A stretch of 37,684 nucleotides of DNA. It comes from Armatimonadota bacterium. Its GTDB lineage: Bacteria > Armatimonadota > Chthonomonadetes > Chthonomonadales > CAJBBX01. The position numbers were made by a program, and so were the translations under genes. Location of the stretch: contig JAPLCQ010000157.1 in NCBI GenBank assembly GCA_026392115.1, forward strand, positions 1 to 37,684, read 5' to 3'. The notes under the pieces were generated by a model. It saw only the letters and a list, made by a program, of their open reading frames with translations. It searched no databases and was not told where the DNA came from. This document shows, one piece after another, positions 1 through 6,996 of the stretch (its first letter is position 1; each line of letters opens with the position of its first letter).

Positions 1-14
1 GTCGAAAGTCGAAA
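1..14. repeat. short heptamer tandem repeat (2 copies of GTCGAAA)
   Basis: Two exact copies of the heptamer GTCGAAA are followed by a degenerate third unit (GGGGAAA). The array touches the left window edge, so more copies may lie outside. The unit resembles the reverse complement of the four-unit heptamer array at 12039-12066 (CGAANGG-like), so both may belong to one dispersed heptamer repeat family. This is a sequence observation only; no function is implied. Confidence 0.4.
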
Positions 15-28
15 GGGGAAAGTATAGA

Positions 29-61
29 AGGCCGGGCCATGGGTTCGCCGTGGCCCGGCCT
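29..61 (-). terminator. intrinsic-terminator-like hairpin at the end of the cell-wall operon
   Basis: A perfect 11-bp inverted repeat (AGGCCGGGCCA at 29-39 pairs with TGGCCCGGCCT at 51-61) encloses an 11-nt loop. The right arm overlaps the stop codon of the YcxB-like gene (60-62). On the minus strand the stem is followed by a pyrimidine-rich stretch (TCTATACTTTCCCC), weakly U-rich. Its place at the end of the three-gene minus-strand operon fits a transcription terminator. Confidence 0.6.
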
Positions 62-602
62 ATGCCGCGGCGCGCCGCTGCTCGATCTCGGAGGCGAACT
101 CCGCGACGGCGGCATCGTCGGCGAAGGCGCCGCGAGGGACGATGTGCGCCATGTTGGCGCCCACGTAGATCAACACGTAGCCGGCCGTCGTCTCCACCCG
201 CTCGACGGCCGACCACTTCGTTCGGCTGCTGCCTGCGGCGTACTCCGTGTCGAGACCGTCCGACGTGAGCCGCAACGTCCGCACTCCCACCAGCGTCGGG
301 TTCGGCGCTTCCCGGAGCAGCTTGCGGACCCGGCCCGCGGAGGCCCAGAGCCAGTACTTGTCGGCAAAGAGCAGGGCCAGAACGATGGCCACCCCGTATC
401 CGATCAGCACCGTGGTCGACCGCTCGGTGACCAGGAAGACCCCGGCGCCGGCCATCACCAACCCCGCGACAATCTGCACCGTGAACATCCGGCGTTGCCG
501 CCGCAACAAGGGCGACTGCTCCATCCGGTGCATGTTGAACCAGAGCAGGTCGCTGTCGGTAACGTCAAACGTGATCTCGGTCGTGGCGCTCGGATCGGTC
601 AT
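60..602 (-). CDS. YcxB-like membrane protein
   Basis: This 180-residue protein has two closely spaced hydrophobic segments (about residues 44-60 and 64-82). They are followed by a soluble C-terminal half with the pattern of YcxB-like domains: a beta-rich stretch beginning LRLTSDGLDTEY, then a conserved W (WSAVERVE), an aromatic strand (YVLIYVG) and a short 'IVPRGAF' turn. The function of YcxB-like proteins is not established. The start is supported by a GAGGAG Shine-Dalgarno sequence a few bases upstream. The gene begins 28 bp after the PBP2 gene on the same strand and is the last gene of that operon, so a link to envelope growth is a reasonable inference from position only. Confidence 0.75.
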   Translation of the reverse strand: MTDPSATTEITFDVTDSDLLWFNMHRMEQSPLLRRQRRMFTVQIVAGLVMAGAGVFLVTERSTTVLIGYGVAIVLALLFADKYWLWASAGRVRKLLREAPNPTLVGVRTLRLTSDGLDTEYAAGSSRTKWSAVERVETTAGYVLIYVGANMAHIVPRGAFADDAAVAEFASEIEQRRAAA

Positions 603-630
603 TCACGGCTCCTCAATGGATGCGGAGGCG

Positions 631-2472
631 TCAGTCTCCGGCGTCCACCGGGGCGGGCGCCGTCGGCTTGATCTTCAGGTAGGCGGCGATCATGGCCCGC
701 GCGATAGGCCCGGCGACCGCGCCACCGTGGCCGCCCTCGTCCACCGTCACGCAGACGGCGATCTTCGGGTTCTCCAGCGGCGCGAAGGCGATGAACCACG
801 CGTTGTTGATCATCTTCCCGTGGCGGCGCTTCTGGGCGGTGCCGGTCTTGGCCGCCATCTCGATGCCGGGCACGGAGCAGCGGTAGGCCGTGCCGCCCGG
901 CGACGCCGCGGCGTGCATGCCCTCGACCACCCGGCTCAGCGTCGCCTGCGAGACGCCCACCTTGCCGTTCACCGTGACGGGCTGCTTGCGGCTGGTCACC
1001 TGGCCATTGGCCTCGTAGGTGGTGATCGACTCGGCCAGCCGGGGCCGATAGAGCGTGCCGCCGTTGGCCAACGCCGCCGTCATCGAGGCCATCTGGATCG
1101 GTGTCACCGCCAGGAAAGACTGTCCAATGGCATAGTCCACCGTGTCGCCGCCCACCCATGGGCCTCGACGCGGGTTCTTCTCCTTCCAGGCGATGGTCGG
1201 CACCACACCGGCCTGCTCCACGCGGGGCAGGTCGACGCCCGTGCGGCTGCCGAGGCCGTACTTCACGGCGAATCGGGCGATGGTATCCGGCCCCATGCGC
1301 TGGCCCATGCGGTAGAAGTAGACATCGCACGACTCGGCCATGGCCGCCGTCAGGTCCACGGAGCCGTGGCCCGCGTGTTTGTGGCACCGCTTGGTCCACC
1401 TGCCCAGGCGAATGGCGCCGGTGCAGACGACGCGCTCGTAGGGGTTCATCAGCCCGGTCTCCAGCCCTGCCGAGGAGGTGATGGGCTTGAAGGTGGAGCC
1501 CGGAGCCGACGCCCCCGCCACGGCGCGGTTGATCAGCGGGTTGCGCTTGTCCTCCTGCAGCCCGTTCCACGTCGTGCTGGAGATGCCGAGCATGAAGTCG
1601 TTGGGGTCGTATCCGGGCACCGAGGCCAGGGCGATCACCGAGCCGTCGTTGGGGTCCAGCGCCACCGCCGCGCCGGGCTTGCCCTTCTGCGCCAGTGCGG
1701 CGAGGCCCTCGTAGGCGGCGCGTTGCACCGCCCGGTCGACGGTGAGGCGAACGGTGGCGCCGGGCACGGGGCTGTGACTGGAGAGCACGCGATGCGCGCG
1801 GCCAGTGGCGTCCACCTCCACGACCGTGGCCCCGTCGGCGCCGCGGAGGACTCCGTCGAGGCTGCTTCCCTCCACGCCCAGCTTGCCGCAGAGGTCGCCC
1901 CGCTGGTAGCCGAGTGCGGCCTTGTCTTTCTCGTCGCGGTCGTCCACCTGGCCCAGGTGGCCCAACAGGTGGCCGAAGAGCTTGCCGTCGGGATAGTGGC
2001 GCACCGGCTCCGGGCCTATGGTGACGCCCGGCAGTTCGCTCAGCCGCTCCTCGATGGCCGTGGCGCGGTCCATGGTGACGTCGCGGCCCACGGCCACGGG
2101 GTCGAGGTCGTTGCGCTTGCGATCGGCGATGGTGTTCAGCAGTTCGACGTCGGTGACGCCCAGTAGGCGGGCGAGCAGCGAGAACTCCGACGCGCTCTTC
2201 GCCAGCACGGCCGGCACCACATGGACGATCACCCGCGTTCGGTTGGTGGCCAGGACGGCGCCCGTGCGATCCTCGATGACGCCGCGCGGAGGCTGCCGGC
2301 GGATGGTGCGGCTCCGGTTCCGCTCCGAGCGGGCGCGAAGCTCCGGCCCCATGACGATCTGCAGATACCAGAGCCTCGCGGTCAGGCACAGCACGACCGC
2401 CAGCACCAGGTACGCGGCAAAGCGTACGCGGCGCGGGTCCATGGGCGGGCCGGGCTCCCGTATGAGGGACAC
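631..2472 (-). CDS. mrdA: penicillin-binding protein 2 (class B transpeptidase, MrdA type)
   Basis: Monofunctional D,D-transpeptidase that cross-links peptidoglycan, in rod-shaped cells as the elongasome partner of RodA. One N-terminal membrane anchor (about residues 18-38) is followed by the dimerisation/pedestal domain with the class B signature PPRGVIEDRTG (61-71). The transpeptidase domain follows: SxxK as STFK (Ser326, Lys329), SxD as SCD (381-383) in the MrdA-like context AESCDVYFYRMG, and KTG (542-544). At 613 residues it matches the usual PBP2 length. The longest frame starts at a GTG (2472) with a weak ribosome site; an in-frame ATG at 2442 (residue 11, MDPRRVRF) is a good alternative just before the anchor. 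It lies 28 bp downstream of the class A PBP gene and 28 bp upstream of the YcxB-like gene, so co-transcription is very likely. Confidence 0.95.
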   Translation of the reverse strand: MSLIREPGPPMDPRRVRFAAYLVLAVVLCLTARLWYLQIVMGPELRARSERNRSRTIRRQPPRGVIEDRTGAVLATNRTRVIVHVVPAVLAKSASEFSLLARLLGVTDVELLNTIADRKRNDLDPVAVGRDVTMDRATAIEERLSELPGVTIGPEPVRHYPDGKLFGHLLGHLGQVDDRDEKDKAALGYQRGDLCGKLGVEGSSLDGVLRGADGATVVEVDATGRAHRVLSSHSPVPGATVRLTVDRAVQRAAYEGLAALAQKGKPGAAVALDPNDGSVIALASVPGYDPNDFMLGISSTTWNGLQEDKRNPLINRAVAGASAPGSTFKPITSSAGLETGLMNPYERVVCTGAIRLGRWTKRCHKHAGHGSVDLTAAMAESCDVYFYRMGQRMGPDTIARFAVKYGLGSRTGVDLPRVEQAGVVPTIAWKEKNPRRGPWVGGDTVDYAIGQSFLAVTPIQMASMTAALANGGTLYRPRLAESITTYEANGQVTSRKQPVTVNGKVGVSQATLSRVVEGMHAAASPGGTAYRCSVPGIEMAAKTGTAQKRRHGKMINNAWFIAFAPLENPKIAVCVTVDEGGHGGAVAGPIARAMIAAYLKIKPTAPAPVDAGD

Positions 2473-2500
2473 GTCCGCCCGCTACCCTGCGCCGCGCGGG

Positions 2501-4849
2501 CTAGCCATCGGGCTCGCCGGTATGGGTGGTGCAGGAGCGGGGCACGGCCGAGGCGCGCGCGCGCCGCTCCACGGTGATGGGACAGTAGCGCGTGGCCCGG
2601 AGGCCCGTGTCGGCGCAGGCGCGGTAGGTCACCTCGCGGGGCGGCTCCGGCGCGCGGGTCTCGGCGCCGATCCTGCCCGTGGGCTGCACGACCGGGGGCG
2701 GCTCGGCGACCGGGGTCGGCGCCGCGGGCTGCGGCGCGGGAGCCGGGGGTTCCGCGGTCACGGCGCCGTCGGCCAGCGGGTCATCGGCGCCCGGCGCGGG
2801 CACGGTGTCGCCCTCCTGCGGCGCGGCTTCGGTCGGCTCGGCGGCCTCGGGCGCCGTACGGCGCTTGCGCGGCGGCTCCACCACCTTGACGGCGCTCGGC
2901 TCCTCGCCGCGATCGACGGCCTCGTTGATCTGCCGCTGCAGCGGCGAGGCGAGGAGCATGAACCGGCGCCAGACCGGCACGCAGAGGCGAGCGCCGGAGG
3001 CCTGCGGCATCTCCTTGTACAGGAAGCCGTTCTTCGTGCGGTGCTCGCTGGCGACCCAGACGACGGTGCTCAGCTCCTTGGTGTAGCCGTCGAACCAGGC
3101 GTCGCGGTTGCCGCTGGTGGTGCCGGTCTTGCCGCGGGCCTCGGGCACCGCGCCGGCCAGCCGGCCCGTGCCGCTGGTGACGACGCCCCGGAGCCCCTCG
3201 TCGATCTGCTCGACGGCGTCGGACCGGAGGTTGGTGTCCTCCAGGACAGGCGGCTCCTCCTCGATGATGTCGCCGCCCCGGTCCAGCACGCGCACGATGC
3301 CGCGGGGAACGGCGCGCTTGCCCAGGTTGGCGAAGACGCTGTAGGCCGAGCACATCTCCAGCGGCCGCACGGCCGAGGCGCCCAGCGCCAACGGCATGTA
3401 GGGGTCCAACGGAGACGTGATGCCCAGCAGGCGGGCGTACTCGATCGCCTTCTCCGGCGTCAGCTCGGCAAGCACCTTCACGGCCACGGTGTTGACGGAG
3501 CGCCGGATGGCCGCGGCCACCGTCATGTTGCTGTAGGAGTAACGGCGCGTGTAGTTGCGCGGAATCCACTTGTCGCGGCCCTTCCACGCGAAGTTGGGAT
3601 CGTCGCGGTAGGTGCTGCGAAGGGTGCAGATGCCCTCATTGAACGCCGCCACGTAGATAATCGGTTTGAAGCTGGATCCGGGCTGCCGCCGTCCCTGGGT
3701 CACATTGTTGGTCTGGTTCTCGCTGAAGTTGGCCCCGCCCACCATGGCCTTGACGTACCCGGTACGGTTGTCCAGGCTCACCAGGCAGCCCTGGTTGGCC
3801 AGCGAACGGTTGTGCGAGAGCGTCTCGTCCAGCGCGGCCTCGGCCTCGCCCTGCATGCGCGAATCCAGCGTTGTGTAGACCTGCAGGCCGCTGTAGGTCC
3901 GGTCCTGGCCGAACTTGCGGAGGAGGGCCGCCACCACCCAGTTCACGAAGTGCGGCGCGCCGTTGATGGTGTTGCCGGTGCGGGCGGCTTTGCGGAGGCG
4001 CAGCGGCTGGAGCTTGGCCGCCGCGCATTGCGCGAGGCTGATCTTGCCCTCCGACACCATGTGGTCCAGCACGGTGTCGCGGCGGCGCTTGCCGGCGTCG
4101 CGGTCGGAGCCGTAGCGCGAGGGCCACTGCGGCGCGCCGGCCAGGAAGGCGGCCTCGGACAGCGTGAGATCGGAGGCCTTCTTGCCGAAGTAGGCATGCG
4201 CGGCCGCCTCGGCGCCATAGGCTCCGTTGCCGTAGTAGACGAGGTTCAGGTAGAGTTCGAGAATCTCGGGCTTGCTGTAGGTCTCCTCGATGCGCTTGGC
4301 CAGAATCGCCTCGCGGATCTTGCGCATGAAGCGCTTCTCCCGCGTGAGGCCCAGCTCGGCCACGTTTCGCGCAAGCTGCTGCGTAATGGTGCTGGCGCCC
4401 TCGCCTCGCAACGTCCGGCCGGCGAAGTTGCGGAAGATGGCGCGGGCGATCCCGTAGTAGTCCACCCCGCTGTGCTCGTAGAAGCGGCGGTCCTCAATGG
4501 CGATGGTGCCGTTCTGGAGGTCCCTCGAGATGGCGCTGAGCCGCACCGGCGCCCGGTTCGCCGCGGCGAGCACGGCCAGCACGCGGGGCTTGCCCTGCTC
4601 GTCGGGATCGGCGTAGTAGAGCTTGGTGGCGCCGGCCACGTCCAGGTTGCCGATCTCGGAGACCGACGGCAACGACCGCGACTCACGCACGTAGACGATG
4701 AGCCCCGAGACGACGGCAATGGCCACGGGCGCGAGGACGAGCAGCAACAGGAACCCGAAAAACGTCTTGACGCGGCGACGGGATGCCGCGTGGCGGGCGG
4801 CCATGGCCGACGTCGCGCCCGGACGCCTACTTCTTGACTTCATGGGCAT
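2501..4849 (-). CDS. bifunctional class A penicillin-binding protein (PBP1A family)
   Basis: Peptidoglycan glycosyltransferase plus transpeptidase, anchored by one membrane helix (about 29-52). The GT51 domain shows EDRRFYEHSGVD (catalytic Glu119), GEGASTITQQLARN (149-162), RKIREAILAKRIE and ILELYLN. The transpeptidase domain has SSFK (Ser392, Lys395), SVN (451-453) and KTGT (574-577). At 782 residues it is typical. The C-terminus is a Pro/Ala/Glu-rich linker (about 640-730) ending in a Cys motif (Cys745, Cys756, Cys773; 'CADTG...YCP...SC..H'). Comparable Cys-containing tails are known on class A PBPs of Gram-positive and related phyla. The start is uncertain: ATGs lie at 4849 and 4843, and a consensus promoter sits so close upstream that the mRNA may be leaderless. 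It is the first gene of the cell-wall operon and divergent from a thiol-redox operon. Confidence 0.96.
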   Translation of the reverse strand: MPMKSRSRRPGATSAMAARHAASRRRVKTFFGFLLLLVLAPVAIAVVSGLIVYVRESRSLPSVSEIGNLDVAGATKLYYADPDEQGKPRVLAVLAAANRAPVRLSAISRDLQNGTIAIEDRRFYEHSGVDYYGIARAIFRNFAGRTLRGEGASTITQQLARNVAELGLTREKRFMRKIREAILAKRIEETYSKPEILELYLNLVYYGNGAYGAEAAAHAYFGKKASDLTLSEAAFLAGAPQWPSRYGSDRDAGKRRRDTVLDHMVSEGKISLAQCAAAKLQPLRLRKAARTGNTINGAPHFVNWVVAALLRKFGQDRTYSGLQVYTTLDSRMQGEAEAALDETLSHNRSLANQGCLVSLDNRTGYVKAMVGGANFSENQTNNVTQGRRQPGSSFKPIIYVAAFNEGICTLRSTYRDDPNFAWKGRDKWIPRNYTRRYSYSNMTVAAAIRRSVNTVAVKVLAELTPEKAIEYARLLGITSPLDPYMPLALGASAVRPLEMCSAYSVFANLGKRAVPRGIVRVLDRGGDIIEEEPPVLEDTNLRSDAVEQIDEGLRGVVTSGTGRLAGAVPEARGKTGTTSGNRDAWFDGYTKELSTVVWVASEHRTKNGFLYKEMPQASGARLCVPVWRRFMLLASPLQRQINEAVDRGEEPSAVKVVEPPRKRRTAPEAAEPTEAAPQEGDTVPAPGADDPLADGAVTAEPPAPAPQPAAPTPVAEPPPVVQPTGRIGAETRAPEPPREVTYRACADTGLRATRYCPITVERRARASAVPRSCTTHTGEPDG

Positions 4850-4854
4850 GGCCG

Positions 4855-4884
4855 ATTATGGGCTTCCCTTCCTCTGAGTGTCAA
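4855..4884 (-). promoter_or_regulatory. sigma70-type promoter for the PBP operon, possible leaderless start
   Basis: On the minus strand a perfect -35 box TTGACA (4884-4879) is followed after 18 bp by a -10 box CATAAT (4860-4855). The -10 box ends only 5 bp before the ATG at 4849, so transcription would start at about the first codon. A GGGAAG at about 4871-4866 is upstream of the -10 and too far away to act as a Shine-Dalgarno site. Either the mRNA is leaderless or translation starts at a later ATG (4843 or 4804). Confidence 0.65.
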
Positions 4885-4995
4885 TGGCGAAGCGCCTCTC
4901 CATAGACGCGCGAACACCCTTCCGCGTTCTACGCCGCCGGAATGGCCGCTTCGCCCAAGGGTAGACTGGCGCAAGGGAAAGGAATCCGGAAAGCC

Positions 4996-5244
4996 ATGAG
5001 GATCGACATCCTGGGTCCTGGATGCGAGCGATGCGACGCACTGCACGAGCGCGTGACCGCCGCCGTGGCGGAACTGGGCCTGTGCGCCGAGGTCGGTCGC
5101 GTGCAGGGCCTCCGCGAACTGGCCGAGCGCGGCGTGGCCGCCATCCCCGCGCTTGCGATCGACGGCGACATCAAAGTGATGGGCGCACTGCTCACGGTGG
5201 CGCAGCTCAAGCGCATCCTCGCCCCCGGAGCGGCGAACGCGTGA
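4996..5244 (+). CDS. small thioredoxin-fold CxxC redox protein
   Basis: An 82-residue protein with the compact thioredoxin fold of the 'redox-active disulfide protein 2' / TM0996-like family. It has an N-terminal beta strand (MRIDILGPG), the redox motif CERC (Cys10, Cys13) and a likely cis-proline turn (AIPALAIDG, Pro51). It has no signal peptide or membrane segment, so it is probably cytosolic. The start at 4996 is chosen over an in-frame ATG at 4942 because homologues begin at MRIDILG and the AAGGAATCCGGAAAG purine-rich site precedes it. Its stop overlaps the GTG of the next gene. It probably exchanges electrons with the CcdA-like membrane protein encoded two genes downstream; that partnership is inferred from the operon. 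Confidence 0.85.
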   Translation: MRIDILGPGCERCDALHERVTAAVAELGLCAEVGRVQGLRELAERGVAAIPALAIDGDIKVMGALLTVAQLKRILAPGAANA

Positions 5245-5639
5245 CCACGCGCACCTACCGCCTGGCGGCCGGCGCCGCGGTGGCCGCCGCACTCGTCCTG
5301 ACCCTGGCCGCTCGAAGCCTCCGGCCGACGCGCCATCGGTTGCCGGCCCCGGCTCCGGCAGGACTGCCCCGCCTGGTGGAGGTGGGCGCCGACTCCTGCG
5401 CGCCCTGCAAGGCCATGGTCGGCGTGCTGGCCCGGCTCCGGCGCGACTACGCCGGGCGGCTGGCTGTGGAGCACATCGACTCGTGGGACCGCCCGGAGGA
5501 GGCCCGACGCCTCGGCGTCAAAACGAGCCCCACGATCCTCCTCTACGACGCAAAGGGGCGCGAGCTCCGGCGCATGGAGGGCTACGCGCCCGCCGACCGC
5601 ATCGTGCAGGTCTTCCGCAAGCTGGGCGTGGAGCTGTAG
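5241..5639 (+). CDS. membrane-anchored thioredoxin-like protein
   Basis: A 132-residue protein with an N-terminal hydrophobic anchor (about residues 8-24) and an extracytoplasmic thioredoxin domain. The active site is CAPC (Cys53, Cys56) in the context ADSCAPCKAM, with the cis-proline at TSPTI (Pro97) and a C-terminal 'G...ADRIVQVFRKLG' helix. It starts at a GTG (5241) that overlaps the previous stop (GTGA), which implies translational coupling; extending further upstream would run through the previous gene in another frame. With the CcdA-like transporter 2 bp downstream it forms a module that would carry reducing power to proteins outside the membrane. Its targets are not shown by the sequence. 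Confidence 0.85.
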   Translation: MTTRTYRLAAGAAVAAALVLTLAARSLRPTRHRLPAPAPAGLPRLVEVGADSCAPCKAMVGVLARLRRDYAGRLAVEHIDSWDRPEEARRLGVKTSPTILLYDAKGRELRRMEGYAPADRIVQVFRKLGVEL

Positions 5640-5641
5640 CC

Positions 5642-6325
5642 GTGGACGCGCTGTTCGACGCCTTGAGCCGCCTGGGCCGGGGCGCTCTGCCCGTCGCCTT
5701 GCCTGCCGCGGCGGCGTGGGGCGCGCTGAGCATCGTGCTGAGCCCCTGCAGCCTGGCCGGGCTGCCGCTGCTCATGGCGGCGCTGGCCGGCGGCGGAGCG
5801 CGGGGCCCGCGCCGTGCGCTGCTCATCTCCGGCGCGTACGCCCTGGGCCTGCTGATCTCCGTAGCCTGCCTGGGCGTCGCCGCGAGCTGGGCGGGCCGGC
5901 TGGAGGGTCCGTGGACCCGATGGGCGGGCGGCATCGTGTTGCTGGGAGCCGGCCTCGTGCTGCTGGACGTGATCCCGGTTCGCCTGGCCACCGGGCGCGC
6001 ACCGGGAAAGCTGCGCGGACCCGCGGGCGCACTGGCTCTGGGCCTGCTCTACGGTGTGGCGCTGGCGCCCTGCTCCGCGGCCTTCCTGGCGCCGGTCCTC
6101 GCGGCGGCGGCCGAGGCGGCCCCGGGCAGGCCGTGGGCGGGCGGGGCCATGGTGGCGGCCTTCGGGCTGGGGTACGGCGGCGCGGTGGTGGCCGTCGGCA
6201 GCTCGTTCGAAAGGGCCGAACGCCTGCTGGGCTGGGCCCAGCAGGCGCGGCGCGGAACGGTGGTACGGCGCGCACTGGGTGCGCTGGTGGCGGTCGCCGG
6301 CCTTGCGGCGATCTACTGGGCGTAG
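5642..6325 (+). CDS. CcdA/DsbD-type thiol-disulfide transporter
   Basis: A 227-residue polytopic membrane protein with about six predicted helices. The two signature cysteines of the CcdA/DsbD transmembrane family are present: Cys36 in LSPCSLAGLPLL and Cys144 in LAPCSAAFLAPV. They sit in two related halves of the protein, as in the family's internal repeat. The family moves electrons from cytosolic thioredoxin to extracytoplasmic thiol proteins. The GTG start at 5642 lies 2 bp after the upstream stop. The gene converges on the lipoprotein gene with only 14 bp between their stops. Together with the two upstream thioredoxin-fold genes it makes a complete cytosol-membrane-exterior relay. Confidence 0.88.
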   Translation: MDALFDALSRLGRGALPVALPAAAAWGALSIVLSPCSLAGLPLLMAALAGGGARGPRRALLISGAYALGLLISVACLGVAASWAGRLEGPWTRWAGGIVLLGAGLVLLDVIPVRLATGRAPGKLRGPAGALALGLLYGVALAPCSAAFLAPVLAAAAEAAPGRPWAGGAMVAAFGLGYGGAVVAVGSSFERAERLLGWAQQARRGTVVRRALGALVAVAGLAAIYWA

Positions 6326-6343
6326 CCGTCGGGCCGAGGCTAC
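6322..6343. terminator. bidirectional hairpin spanning two convergent stop codons
   Basis: A perfect 6-bp inverted repeat, GTAGCC (6322-6327) and GGCTAC (6338-6343), has a 10-nt loop. Each arm contains the stop codon of one of the two convergent genes (CcdA-like TAG at 6323-6325; lipoprotein TAG at 6342-6340). There is no U-tract, so function as a terminator is inferred from position. Confidence 0.4.
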
Positions 6344-6885
6344 TGGCCCTTCAGGGTGACGATGCCGATGGTCGTCTTGCCGGCCTCCGAGGAGGCTGTG
6401 ACGGTCACCTGCTGCCCGCCCTTGCTCTTGCCCATGACCATGGCCCCCTCGGGCATGTTCATGCTGGTGGCGTCCGTCAACTGCCCCTTGTACCAATCGA
6501 CGACCTTCTGCGGCGGGTCGGGTGTGATAAGGGTGACGCCGTGGGTGGCGCCGGTCGAGGTCTCCACCTTGAGCTGGCTCCCCTCATCCTTCAGCGTGGC
6601 GCCCGGGTACTGCGGCACACCGAGGCCGGACATGTCGACGTTCTTGCCGCCCTCGGCCTTCACCGCCTTGCCCGACGCATCAGTGCCCTCGAAGACGGTC
6701 TTGCCGTCCACCGAGCTGGAGCGGGAGATCGAGCCGTCCTTGCCGGTGACCTCCACCATGCCGCCGTCTCCGGTTACCGTCACGGCGCCGTCGGGCGTTT
6801 TCACCTCAACGGTCTTGTTCGGCTTGCTGCAGCCGGCCAGCGCCGCAGCCAACACGAGTGAAATGCACCATGCTGCTCTGGACAT
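6340..6885 (-). CDS. predicted lipoprotein of unknown function
   Basis: A 181-residue protein with a clear lipoprotein signal: MSRAAWC, a hydrophobic core, and the lipobox LAGC with Cys19 as the lipidation site. The mature part starts with a Gly/Asp/Thr/Val-rich repetitive stretch (alternating 'DGAVTVTGDGG' and 'GKDGSI' units, about residues 25-85) that looks like short beta turns. It then has a compact domain with a VPQYPGAT motif (about 90-97) and a 'DPPQKVVDWYKGQL' helix. I do not recognise a named family. The start is placed at 6885 because of a strong AAGGAGG site just upstream; a longer frame to 6933 lacks one. It follows the URO-D-like gene by 105 bp on the same strand. Confidence 0.8.
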   Translation of the reverse strand: MSRAAWCISLVLAAALAGCSKPNKTVEVKTPDGAVTVTGDGGMVEVTGKDGSISRSSSVDGKTVFEGTDASGKAVKAEGGKNVDMSGLGVPQYPGATLKDEGSQLKVETSTGATHGVTLITPDPPQKVVDWYKGQLTDATSMNMPEGAMVMGKSKGGQQVTVTASSEAGKTTIGIVTLKGQ

Positions 6886-6980
6886 GAATCGCCTCCTTGG
6901 AAGGACTTGCGCCATGTGCCGGATTGCATCCAACCGCCGGGCGGACCCGGCGCAGGCCGTCTCGTTGCGGCGCCCGAGAA

Positions 6981-6996
6981 GGGTAGCGGACTACCC
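6981..6996 (-). terminator. short hairpin at the stop of the URO-D-like gene
   Basis: GGGTAG (6981-6986) and CTACCC (6991-6996) form a perfect 6-bp stem with a 4-nt loop. The stop codon of the URO-D-like gene (6993-6991) is part of the stem. No U-tract follows, so a terminator role is only suggested. Confidence 0.3.

Noticed and set aside
2018-4837. A 939-codon open frame on the plus strand opposite the class A PBP gene, and similar long antisense frames elsewhere (e.g. 247-2166, 9028-11157, 16222-18921)
   Set aside because: These are mirror frames caused by high GC; their translations are Ala/Arg/Gly/His-rich without domains, and the opposite strand encodes well-known proteins.
4942-4995. 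An N-terminal extension of the small CxxC protein from the ATG at 4942
   Set aside because: The extension MAASPKGRLAQGKGIRKA has no ribosome site before it, and it covers the purine-rich site that serves the ATG at 4996. The fold begins at MRIDILG.
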